In this document: piece by piece, positions 8,510 through 15,689 of the stretch
Numbering within the stretch: the stretch's first letter is position 1
Layout of the letters: each line of letters opens with the position of its first letter
Source: Arthrobacter citreus
GTDB taxonomy: Bacteria > Actinomycetota > Actinomycetes > Actinomycetales > Micrococcaceae
Length of the DNA: 64,000 nt
Reading direction: 5' to 3'
Assembly: GCF_038405225.1 (NCBI RefSeq)
Contig: NZ_CP151657.1
Location: 124,001 to 188,000 of the forward strand
Program-made: the position numbers and the translations under genes
The notes under the pieces: model-generated
What the model was told of the DNA's origin: nothing
What the model saw: the letters and a program-made list of their open reading frames with translations, nothing else
The model's database searches: none

Positions 8510-9907
8510 TTAGGCGTTGTGCGTGAAGTTCCAGGCGTTCCAGCCCGCGTAGCTGCCTTCGAGCTCGACGACGTCGAACCCGGCGCGGCGCAGGGCCGAG
8601 GCTGCCACGGAGTTGCGGACTCCGGACTGGCAGTAAGTGACGATGGTTCCGTCAGCGGGCAGTTGATCCGTGTTCCACAGCACCCGTCCGGCGCTGAGCT
8701 GGGCGGAGCCGGGCACGTGGCCGGCGGCATGCTCGGTTTTGTTGCGGACGTCCAGTACCAGGGCCGCGTCGAAGTTCTCCAGTTCCGCCGGGGAAATGGT
8801 GCGGGGAACGGAGACCGGCAGTCCGTCGAGCGTGGTGAAGTAACCGGCGACGGCGTCGATGCCCACGCGGACCAGGTGATCCCACAGGTCCATGGCGCTT
8901 TCCTGGTTCCCTGCCAGCAGGATCACCGGGCGGTCATCCCGCTCGGGGTCCAGCGCCCAGGCTCCAAAGCTGGCGAACTTGGTTCCGGCCGGAATATTCA
9001 CGGCCCCCTGCACCGTGCCCTGGTGGACCAGGCTGTGGGGACGGGTGTCCACCACTGAGATTTCGTCGGCAGCCAGGCGGGCGGCAACTGTTTCCACCGG
9101 AATTTCAGGAAGCGGCGTACGCTCTCCCATCACAGCCGGACCCTGACGGTTCTGACGCTTCATCCGGCCAAAGTAGGCGTGGGCATCGGGCTGTCCGTCG
9201 AGCAGTGCGGCAATGAACCCTGCCTCGTCGTCCGCGGCCAGGAAGGGGCCCCACCAGGAGAAGTTGCGTTCGTAGCCCACGGTGGAGGAGGGGAGTGCGC
9301 CCAGTGCCTTGCCGCAGGCGCTGCCCGAGCCGTGACCCGGGAAGACCTGAACGTAGTCAGGCAGGGTAAGGAACTTCTCCTTCAGGGAGACGAACAGATC
9401 GTGCGCCCCGGCGAAGCGGGTGTCGACGCCGCCGGCGGCTTCGTCCAGCAAATCGGGGCGGCCCAAATCACCGGAGAAAACGAAGTCTCCGGAGAGCAGG
9501 AATCCGGGGCTGTTGCTGAAGGCACCGTCGGTGATCAGGAAGGACAGGTGTTCCGGCGTGTGCCCGGGGGTGTGCAGCGCCTTGACGGTGATGTTGCCCA
9601 GAGTGATCGCGGACTGGTCAAAGAGGCGCTCGCCGTCGAAGCCGTACTGCCAGTCTTCTCCGCCTTCACCGGAAACATAAATCTGCGCGCCCGTGGCAGC
9701 GGCAAGCTCCCGGGTTCCGGAGAGGTAGTCGGCGTGGATGTGCGTTTCGGTGACGGCGACGATCTTCATGCCGTTGGCTGCAGCCAGCCGGCGGTACACC
9801 TCGATGTCACGGCGGGCGTCCACCACCAGCGCCTCGCCCTTGGCCTGGCAGCCGATGAGGTAACTGGCCTGAGCCAGGTCTTCGTCATAGATGCGTTCGA
9901 GAAGCAT
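8510..9907 (-). CDS. cstB: Persulfide dioxygenase-rhodanese fusion (CstB-like)
   Basis: A 465-residue fusion. The N-terminal metallo-beta-lactamase domain carries THIHADYLSG (His56, His58, Asp60) and HTPGHTPEH (His112, His116), the pattern of non-heme iron persulfide dioxygenases. Two rhodanese-like domains follow. The first has LLAGNQES in place of a Cys loop and is probably inactive; the second has CQSGVRN (Cys426). Enzymes of this architecture oxidise persulfides to sulfite or thiosulfate. AAGGAG upstream supports the ATG at 9907. A CstR-type operator lies 26 bp upstream. Confidence 0.9.
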   Translation of the reverse strand: MLLERIYDEDLAQASYLIGCQAKGEALVVDARRDIEVYRRLAAANGMKIVAVTETHIHADYLSGTRELAAATGAQIYVSGEGGEDWQYGFDGERLFDQSAITLGNITVKALHTPGHTPEHLSFLITDGAFSNSPGFLLSGDFVFSGDLGRPDLLDEAAGGVDTRFAGAHDLFVSLKEKFLTLPDYVQVFPGHGSGSACGKALGALPSSTVGYERNFSWWGPFLAADDEAGFIAALLDGQPDAHAYFGRMKRQNRQGPAVMGERTPLPEIPVETVAARLAADEISVVDTRPHSLVHQGTVQGAVNIPAGTKFASFGAWALDPERDDRPVILLAGNQESAMDLWDHLVRVGIDAVAGYFTTLDGLPVSVPRTISPAELENFDAALVLDVRNKTEHAAGHVPGSAQLSAGRVLWNTDQLPADGTIVTYCQSGVRNSVAASALRRAGFDVVELEGSYAGWNAWNFTHNA

Positions 9908-9932
9908 GTGTCTCCTTGGGATTCGAGAGTTG

Positions 9933-9948
9933 ATACCCGGAGGGGTAT
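9933..9948. promoter_or_regulatory. CstR/CsoR-type operator A
   Basis: ATACCC-GGAG-GGGTAT is a 16-bp interrupted palindrome matching the G/C-tract operators of CsoR/CstR proteins. It lies just upstream of the MBL-rhodanese gene on the minus strand. Confidence 0.75.
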
Positions 9949-9995
9949 GAGGGGATCTTCACCGCCGCGCCTCCGGGGCATGGCGGCTACTTCGG

Positions 9996-10169
9996 CTAGC
10001 GGCCGAGAAGGCGCGTTAGCCAACCCTTTGACGGCGGCGCTTTCGGTGCGTTCCTGTCGCAGGTGCAGCGCTCGCTGCGGGGAATGTGCGACATGACCTG
10101 CTGGACATGCTGTCCGCATCCAGCCCACGTCATCTTCTGGCACTTACGGCAGGTAACTGCGCGGCACAT
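9996..10169 (-). CDS. Small cysteine-rich protein, zinc-ribbon-like
   Basis: A 57-residue protein starting at the ATG whose complement is 10167-10169, with AGGAG about 6 bp upstream; the frame upstream has no start signal. It has MCRAVTCRKCQKMTWAGCGQH and later RCTCD: six Cys plus His in zinc-ribbon-like spacing. Short proteins of this kind are common beside actinobacterial sulfur and metal genes, but their function is not established. It is the first gene of the minus-strand sulfur group, between operators A and B. Confidence 0.72.
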   Translation of the reverse strand: MCRAVTCRKCQKMTWAGCGQHVQQVMSHIPRSERCTCDRNAPKAPPSKGWLTRLLGR

Positions 10170-10227
10170 GTGTTTCTCCTCTGGTGTGGGTGGCTGGCGG
10201 TTGCTACCGCCACATCGAGTCTGGCAT

Positions 10228-10243
10228 ATACCCCCGGGGGTAT
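10228..10243. promoter_or_regulatory. CstR/CsoR-type operator B (perfect palindrome)
   Basis: ATACCCCC-GGGGGTAT is a perfect 16-bp palindrome in the gap between the divergent cysteine-rich gene and the repressor gene. It is the best of the three matching sites. Confidence 0.8.
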
Positions 10244-10271
10244 CCAAATCACTCATGCGGGGCGCCTGAGG

Positions 10272-10287
10272 AAACCCCCTGGGGTAT
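10272..10287. promoter_or_regulatory. CstR/CsoR-type operator C
   Basis: AAACCCCC-TGGGGTAT is an imperfect copy of the same site, 33 bp upstream of the repressor start. It suggests autoregulation. Confidence 0.7.
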
Positions 10288-10305
10288 AGGATGAATGGAC
10301 GTTAA

Positions 10306-10578
<273 letters not shown>

Positions 10579-10594
10579 TATCGCCCCCTGCGCC

Positions 10595-10650
10595 CAGATG
10601 CCTCGCCAATGTGGTCAGATGCCTCGCCAATGTGGTCAGATGCCTCACCA
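10595..10650. repeat. 21-bp tandem repeat
   Basis: CAGATGCCTCGCCAATGTGGT occurs at 10595-10615 and 10616-10636, and a third partial copy begins at 10637. It lies between the cstR stop and the riboswitch, in a stretch without genes. Confidence 0.85.
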
Positions 10651-10714
10651 AATTCTACGCCGGCTTCACGGCGTGAGAGCTTTAAGGCAGAGCCTCACCA
10701 TCACAGTGAGCCTC

Positions 10715-10759
10715 CCGGACGATGGGTGCCGTACCCGGTGTGCGACAAGACGGCCCATG
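10715..10759 (+). promoter_or_regulatory. Guanidine-III riboswitch
   Basis: The segment contains, in order, CCGGACGA, a variable stem strand (TGGGTGCCGT), ACCCGG, a short linker, GCGACAAGACGGC and a closing CCCAT. These are the conserved blocks of the guanidine-III (mini-ykkC-related) riboswitch pseudoknot. ACGGCCCAT pairs with ATGGGTGCCGT, and the segment runs into GGGAGA, the ribosome site of the exporter at 10770. Guanidine binding should therefore control translation of that exporter. The match is from memory of the consensus, not a covariance-model search. Confidence 0.88.
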
Positions 10760-10769
10760 GGAGATTGTT

Positions 10770-11084
10770 ATGGCGTGGATCATTCTTGTTGTGTCCGGCG
10801 TACTGGAAGCTGTATGGGCAACTGCCCTGGGCAAATCCGACGGCTTCAGCAAACTCGGACCGACTCTGGTGTTTATTCCGTCGCTGCTGGCCAGTATGGC
10901 CGGCCTTGCCTTTGCGATGAGGGAGCTGCCCACCGGCACGGCCTATGCGGTATGGGTGGGAATTGGCGCATCTTTGACCGTTGTTTATGCCATGGTCACC
11001 GGAGATGAGGCGTCATCGCTGCTGAAGGTTGTGTTCCTTATGATGATCGTTGGCGGGGTAGTGGGCCTCAAGCTCAGCCACTAA
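10770..11084 (+). CDS. gdx: Gdx/SugE-type SMR guanidinium exporter
   Basis: A 104-residue small multidrug resistance protein with four hydrophobic helices. MAWIILVVSGVLEAVWATALGKSDGFSK contains the essential membrane Glu13, and LPTGTAYAVWVGIGA is typical of the SugE/Gdx branch, which exports guanidinium in exchange for protons as an antiparallel dimer. The start is the ATG behind GGGAGA. The guanidine-III riboswitch directly upstream independently supports the substrate. The gene is monocistronic and followed by a long hairpin. Confidence 0.93.
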   Translation: MAWIILVVSGVLEAVWATALGKSDGFSKLGPTLVFIPSLLASMAGLAFAMRELPTGTAYAVWVGIGASLTVVYAMVTGDEASSLLKVVFLMMIVGGVVGLKLSH

Positions 11085-11127
11085 TCCCTTCGGCCTTGAA
11101 TGCGGCCGGCTAATCCATCAGGAAAAC

Positions 11128-11209
11128 GAAACCGGCCCGTGCCGGGCATAGCTGCGAAAACTCTCGCAAGTCCCCCAACTTTCGCAATGCCCGGCGGCGG
11201 GCCGGTTTC
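11128..11209. terminator. Long segmented hairpin after the exporter gene
   Basis: GAAACCGGCCCG (11128-11139) pairs with CGGGCCGGTTTC (11198-11209). Inside it CCGGGCAT pairs with ATGCCCGG, and TGCGAAA pairs with TTTCGCA. The result is a three-part stem of over 25 bp in total. It separates gdx from the next operon and is probably a terminator. Confidence 0.7.
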
Positions 11210-11218
11210 TCCATAATA

Positions 11219-11244
11219 CATGATCGGAACATGTTCCGATCATG
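11219..11244. promoter_or_regulatory. Perfect 26-bp palindromic operator
   Basis: CATGATCGGAACA is followed immediately by its exact reverse complement TGTTCCGATCATG. It ends 26 bp before the ImmA-type start at 11271, so it probably overlaps the promoter of the four-gene operon. The likely binder is the HTH protein encoded at the operon's end. The GAAC-N2-GTTC core has the wrong spacing for a LexA box. Confidence 0.8.
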
Positions 11245-11270
11245 AATGCAGCGGGACATCAGGTACATTG

Positions 11271-11750
11271 ATGGTTCCCATGGATGAACAGCTGCGCCGA
11301 ACCGCGAGAGACGCCTTTGACCGTCTCCGATTGCCCGAGCGCATAACCCTGGAATCGCTGATCAAGCACTTGGAAACCCTCCGCAACCGCAGAATCGTGA
11401 TTGTCGAGAGCGAAAAGCTCAACGGAAAGAAAATCTGCGGACTCTGGATTCCGCGGGAGCACGTTGACGTGGTTTATCACTCGGCAACAAAAGGAATCCT
11501 GCACCGCCAACAGCTGATTCTCCACGAGCTCTCCCACATGATCCTCCGGCATGATGAATACGAGGGCGCCACGTGGCAGGGGATAAAAATCTTCCAGGAA
11601 CTCTCCGGGGAGACGGTAACCAAAGCGTTGGCCCGCGGAGATTTCCGCTCCGACCTGGAAGCCACCGCCGAACACTTGGCTGACCTTCTGGCAGCGGCGC
11701 TGCGGGAATCCACCCAAGAGATCTTCAGATATGAGGCGTACTTCGAATGA
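11271..11750 (+). CDS. ImmA/IrrE-family metallopeptidase
   Basis: A 159-residue protein starting at ATG 11271; ATG 11280 is an alternative, and the open frame further back runs through the palindrome. The zinc motif is HELSH (His85, Glu86, His89) within LILHELSHMILRH, with an acidic C-terminal helix (EATAEHLADLLAAAL) that could give the third ligand. Family members cleave partner HTH repressors to switch gene expression. An HTH protein is encoded at the end of this operon, so it is the likely partner. The stop overlaps the next start by 4 bp (ATGA). Confidence 0.87.
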   Translation: MVPMDEQLRRTARDAFDRLRLPERITLESLIKHLETLRNRRIVIVESEKLNGKKICGLWIPREHVDVVYHSATKGILHRQQLILHELSHMILRHDEYEGATWQGIKIFQELSGETVTKALARGDFRSDLEATAEHLADLLAAALRESTQEIFRYEAYFE

Positions 11751-12745
11751 TGAACCTGCTGGTCGCGGCGTTCATGTGGCTGCTGGTCCTGACCCTGTCC
11801 CTCCGTGCCCGCGCCCGCCCGGACAACTCGATGCTGAAAGCCGCCGTGGTCATAGCGGCGTCCCTGACCACCAACATCAATGAGGTGTACCGGTGGGCTG
11901 CGGAGCTGCTGCCCTGGGCCAACGCACTGGACCTGGTCTCCAATATTCTGCTGATTACTGGCGTCTTTTACCTCTCCCGCGCCATCACCCTCGGCGCCAC
12001 GGCCGGGAGCAGCCGGGGCAGTGGAGGGGTGTGGGGGCGAGCTGGCGCGCTGGGGACCGCCGTGGTGATGGTGGTTACCTTCGCGGCAATCGACAATCCG
12101 ATGCCGTCCACAACATTCATGCTGGATTACGGCGACCAGCCCGCAGCCGCCCTGTACTCAGCCGTTCAATATGTCTACATCTTTGCCGTCATGGCGGCCA
12201 CACTCGGAACCTGCGTCCGGAACGTTCCCCACATGCGGCGCCGGCGGTTCCGGGCCGGATTCAGCATTATCGGCACGGGCTGCGGCGTGGGCCTGCTGCT
12301 GTGTGCGTCAGTGATTGTCATGGACGTCACGCATGTGACGGGGCAAGAGGGCATCATGAGGTCAGTCGGCGGCGTTTATGACGTGCTGTATCCCCTGACG
12401 GTTGTCCTGTTGTCCGTGGGCCTGGCAGTTCCTCCGCTCGGCAGGATCATCAATGACATCAGTATCAAGCGCCAGATCAGGCAGCTCGAGCCGCAGCTCA
12501 AAGCCCTCTGGACCAAAACTGCCGCCCGGACCCCCGACGTCAGCCTCATCGGAGGCACGCCGGACACAGCCCCTGCACTCCGGAAATCCGCGCGCGGCGC
12601 CACTGACGCCATCCACCGCCTGGTCATTGAGATCCATGACTGGATAGCGGTGACCGGAAACCCGGGCGCTGAATTGTCGACGGCGGATGCGGCGGCCCTG
12701 CGGGAGGCCGAGGCGCTGTGCCTGAAACAGGGGCGCATGCTTTGA
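11747..12745 (+). CDS. MAB_1171c-like polytopic membrane protein
   Basis: A 332-residue protein. Residues 1 to about 235 contain around seven hydrophobic segments, with Arg-rich loops (RARARPD, MRRRRFRAG). The last 100 residues are soluble, beginning RQIRQLEPQLKALWTKTAARTPDVSL. That layout matches the actinobacterial family annotated as MAB_1171c putative transporter, often found next to ImmA-like and XRE genes; no biochemical function is known. It overlaps the genes on both sides (4 bp and 1 bp), so translation is probably coupled. Confidence 0.82.
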   Translation: MMNLLVAAFMWLLVLTLSLRARARPDNSMLKAAVVIAASLTTNINEVYRWAAELLPWANALDLVSNILLITGVFYLSRAITLGATAGSSRGSGGVWGRAGALGTAVVMVVTFAAIDNPMPSTTFMLDYGDQPAAALYSAVQYVYIFAVMAATLGTCVRNVPHMRRRRFRAGFSIIGTGCGVGLLLCASVIVMDVTHVTGQEGIMRSVGGVYDVLYPLTVVLLSVGLAVPPLGRIINDISIKRQIRQLEPQLKALWTKTAARTPDVSLIGGTPDTAPALRKSARGATDAIHRLVIEIHDWIAVTGNPGAELSTADAAALREAEALCLKQGRML

Positions 12746-13923
12746 TGCGCCGCCTCGCTGTGCCGGCGGCAGGCGCCGTCGTCGTGCTGGGTGCCCTTGC
12801 CGCAGTGAGCGGTTCGCTGCTGCGGGCCAAAGTGACGGATGCGGGCCGGAGCCAACGGCTGATCCCGGTCCTGGGAAGCGGACAAACGGCAGGCCGGGAG
12901 TATCTGGAATTTGAGCCCGGAGGGTTTGCCGCGCACCCGGGACGGCTGAGCATGCGCGCACCGTCCGGTGGCGACCTCGTGGTGCTCGCTCCTCCCAGCG
13001 TGTCCGGCCAGCGGCTGCGTCGGACGGTGGAAAGAGGCAGCGCCTCCCATATTGCGCGCGACGGCGCGGGACAGTTGAGCGGACATCTGGGCGAAAGCCC
13101 CGCCGACTTCGGGTACCCCTATCAGGAGGTGTCGGTGGAAGGGCTCCCCGCGTGGGTGGTTCCGCCGCCTGTTCCGGCGAAATCCAGCGGGCTGTGGGTG
13201 ATCCATGTTCACGGGTTGGGCAGTTCGCGCAGCCAGTGCCTGCGTGGAGTGGAAGCCTTTGCCGGCCTCGGATTCACCTCTTTGCTGCCGTCGTACCGAA
13301 CGTCGCTGGATCTCTCGCCGGATCCGGGGCCCAGCCACTTGGGGGTCAGCGAGTGGGAGGACATTGACGCCGCGAGGCGTTACGCCCTGGACCATGGCGC
13401 GAAGCGCATTCTGTTTGTCGGGTGGTCCCTGGGCGCCTCCATCGTGCTCCGCACGATCGCCCGCGCGGGGGACAACAGCACGGCGGGAGTTGTCCTGGTG
13501 TCCCCGGCACTGGACTGGCCGGCCATTATCTCGGCACAGCTGCGGGGCATCGGCTGCCCGCGGATCATCGCCCGATTGCTGCCTCACACACTCAATCTGG
13601 TGCGTGCCAAGGGTGAGCCCGTTATCCGCTGGAAGGAGATGCCCGGGACATACATGCAAAAACATTTAACATTGCCCACTATGATTTTTCATGGGTCGGA
13701 TGATCATTCCGTGCCGGTGGAGCTCTCCCGAATACTCGTGTCCAGGCAAAAGCAGCCTGTCCGATTCGTTGAGTTTGAAGGCGCCCACCACACCTTGGAG
13801 TGGAATTCCGCTCCGGAGTTGTGGAATCAATCTGTTCAGGCCTGGTGCCGTTCCCTGGGCCTGGACGTTAGCGAAGACTTTATCGATCACCCTGTCGGAG
13901 GCGAAATAAACCATGGCCGCTGA
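12745..13923 (+). CDS. Membrane-anchored alpha/beta hydrolase
   Basis: A 392-residue protein from ATG 12745, whose A is the last base of the preceding TGA; a GTG 27 bp earlier is the alternative. A hydrophobic N-terminal helix (about 3-22, LAVPAAGAVVVLGALAAV) acts as signal or anchor. The hydrolase core has HVHGLGSS (oxyanion region), nucleophile elbow GWSLG (Ser228), acid HGSDD (Asp319/Asp320) and AHHTLEW (His348/His349). It probably works outside the membrane on an ester or amide. The substrate is unknown. Its end overlaps the HTH gene by 11 bp. Confidence 0.85.
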   Translation: MRRLAVPAAGAVVVLGALAAVSGSLLRAKVTDAGRSQRLIPVLGSGQTAGREYLEFEPGGFAAHPGRLSMRAPSGGDLVVLAPPSVSGQRLRRTVERGSASHIARDGAGQLSGHLGESPADFGYPYQEVSVEGLPAWVVPPPVPAKSSGLWVIHVHGLGSSRSQCLRGVEAFAGLGFTSLLPSYRTSLDLSPDPGPSHLGVSEWEDIDAARRYALDHGAKRILFVGWSLGASIVLRTIARAGDNSTAGVVLVSPALDWPAIISAQLRGIGCPRIIARLLPHTLNLVRAKGEPVIRWKEMPGTYMQKHLTLPTMIFHGSDDHSVPVELSRILVSRQKQPVRFVEFEGAHHTLEWNSAPELWNQSVQAWCRSLGLDVSEDFIDHPVGGEINHGR

Positions 13924-14344
13924 AAGCACTGCCCAGCGCAACCTGAGGGAATCGCAGATCCTCGCCCGCAAAATCGATCTGCTGCTCGATGTCATGGTGT
14001 CAGCCGACGGAAAGCCCTACGAGTTTCAGGACATTCAGACAGCCCTGGCCGCAAAGGGCGTAAAACTTTCCCGCACCCGCTGGCACCACATCAAGACAGG
14101 GGATACCACAGTCCGGCAGCCGGCGGAGGTGGTCATTGCCCTGGCCGAATTCTTCCAGGTCAAACCGGATTATCTCCTCGATTCCGACGGAGCGGTTCCG
14201 GAGCGGATTCAGCACGAACTCGAACTGCTGGCTGCCATGCGCCGGGCCAGGGTCAAGGAATTCGCCACGCGCACGTTAGCCGATGTGGACAATGAAACCC
14301 TTAATGCCATTGCGGCCCTTCTGGACGATTCGCAGAAATACTAA
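13913..14344 (+). CDS. EspR-like XRE-family HTH protein
   Basis: A 143-residue protein. The N-terminal half (DIQTALAAKGVKLSRTRWHHIKTGDTTVRQPAEVVIALAEFF) matches the helix-turn-helix layout of the mycobacterial EspR type. The C-terminal half (ERIQHELELLAAMRRARVKEFATRTLADV) resembles EspR's dimerisation helices. It overlaps the hydrolase gene by 11 bp, so it belongs to the same operon. The simplest model is that it binds the palindrome at 11219 and is removed by the ImmA-type protease. Both points are inference. Confidence 0.83.
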   Translation: MAAESTAQRNLRESQILARKIDLLLDVMVSADGKPYEFQDIQTALAAKGVKLSRTRWHHIKTGDTTVRQPAEVVIALAEFFQVKPDYLLDSDGAVPERIQHELELLAAMRRARVKEFATRTLADVDNETLNAIAALLDDSQKY

Positions 14345-14363
14345 CCGCCGCCCCGCCCGGCGG
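14345..14363. terminator. Weak hairpin after the four-gene operon
   Basis: CCGCCG (14345-14350) can pair with CGGCGG (14358-14363) directly behind the stop codon. The stem is only 6 bp without a T-run, so termination here is uncertain. Confidence 0.35.
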
Positions 14364-14524
14364 CTCCGGCGCTCAGCCTGTGCGGGGTCACGGCGGCAGG
14401 CGCCACTCCGAGCCGTGCCGGAACTGATGACTTTACTTAACGTTGCTTAACACTCTTGCGTCCCCTCTAATAGACACGGTGGCGTTCGTCACACTGATGA
14501 TCGCAGAGCCGCGGAGGAGGCAGC

Positions 14525-15613
14525 ATGACCGGCAGGGAAACCGCAACTGCTGTGCCGGACGAGGCATCGGCCCATGTGCCGGCAAGGCTCAGCAAGGTCT
14601 CCGCCGCTGCCGTCGCGCGTGCCTGCGGTGTGTCCCCGGCCACCGTCAGCTATGTGATGAACGGCAGGCCAGGGGTTTCCGCCGAGACCCGGCGGCACGT
14701 GGTCAAAATCGCCAACGAACTCGGTTTCCGCCCTGCCGGCCACGGCAACCTTCCGGACCCGCTGCTCACCCGCGTTGTGGGGCTGATCCTTCCGAACATC
14801 GTCAACCAGATGTACACCGGCTGGGCCCAGCACGTCATCACCGCCACCGCGGCCGAGGGCTTCGAGGTTTTTGTTGCCACCACCCAGGATGACCCGGAGT
14901 CACTCGCCCAGATAGCCTCGACGCTGGCGGCACGAAACGTTGACGGAGTCATTATCGCTGCGGCGCTGCGTGAGGACTCACGTGCGCTGCGCACCCTGAG
15001 GCAGAAGCGCATCCCCTACGTTTACCTGTCCCGGCGCTCCGAGCACAGTCCCGGAGACTTCGTGGGAATTGACGACGACGCCGCGGCTTCCGCGCTGATG
15101 TCCCATATCCTGGGCCACGGCTACACGGAAATTGCCACTGTCATTGGCCCGCGCTTCTCCACCGCATCACTGGCCCGCGAACAGGCGTTTGTCCGCACGG
15201 CAGCGGCAGCGGGCATCAGCATCTCCGGGGACCGGAAAATCAGCACCCGGCTCAATTCCGACGGAGGGCTGGTGGCAGCGGAAAAGCTGCTCAGCTCAGC
15301 CGCTCCGCCACGGGCGATCGTGTGCGGCTCGGACGAGATCGCCATCGGCGTGATGGAACACGCGCTCTCCCTGGGCCTTCGCATCCCGGAGGACCTCGCT
15401 GTGGCCGCCGGTGACGGCCTGCCCCACAGCCGCTCCAGGCTGATCGGTTTGACCACCATTGTGCAGCCGGTCAAAAAGATGGCCGAACTGGCCTTTGACC
15501 TGCTGCTGGACCAGATCACCACCCCGCGCAGCACTTATGCCCACGAAGTGTGCGGCCACCGCCTGCACCTCGGGACAAGCTGCGGCTGCCGGCCTGACCC
15601 GCCGGCAACATAA
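14525..15613 (+). CDS. LacI-family transcriptional regulator
   Basis: A 362-residue regulator with GGAGGAGG upstream of its ATG. The N-terminal HTH and hinge are AVARACGVSPATVSYVMNGRPGVSAETRRHVVKIANELGFRP (about 29-70). A periplasmic-binding-protein-like sensor domain follows, ending with a Cys-containing tail. It heads the ten-gene catabolic cluster and probably represses it until the sugar acid or a pathway intermediate is bound. The A/T-rich stretch around 14430-14480 is a plausible promoter/operator region, but no clear palindrome stands out. Confidence 0.92.
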   Translation: MTGRETATAVPDEASAHVPARLSKVSAAAVARACGVSPATVSYVMNGRPGVSAETRRHVVKIANELGFRPAGHGNLPDPLLTRVVGLILPNIVNQMYTGWAQHVITATAAEGFEVFVATTQDDPESLAQIASTLAARNVDGVIIAAALREDSRALRTLRQKRIPYVYLSRRSEHSPGDFVGIDDDAAASALMSHILGHGYTEIATVIGPRFSTASLAREQAFVRTAAAAGISISGDRKISTRLNSDGGLVAAEKLLSSAAPPRAIVCGSDEIAIGVMEHALSLGLRIPEDLAVAAGDGLPHSRSRLIGLTTIVQPVKKMAELAFDLLLDQITTPRSTYAHEVCGHRLHLGTSCGCRPDPPAT

Positions 15614-15689
15614 CCAGCAAAGTCACTCCCGCGCACCCAGCGCCGATTACCCTCCCAGCACCATCCGATCCCAGAAGGGCCATATCGTC

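Noticed and set aside
10598-11008. Open frames running through the 21-bp repeats and the riboswitch
   Set aside because: They cover a structured RNA and an exporter in a different frame, and have no start signal.
11219-11244. LexA (SOS) box at the palindrome
   Set aside because: The GAAC and GTTC half sites are two bases apart, while actinobacterial LexA boxes need four. The exact 26-bp symmetry points to another regulator.
12376-13665. Minus-strand frame of 429 codons opposite the membrane protein and hydrolase
   Set aside because: No ribosome site and no domain. The plus-strand genes overlap in a coupled operon with clear motifs.
11220-14344. Prophage or integrative-element lysogeny module
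   Set aside because: No integrase, excisionase, att-like repeats or phage structural genes flank the ImmA and HTH genes, and base composition is like the neighbours.
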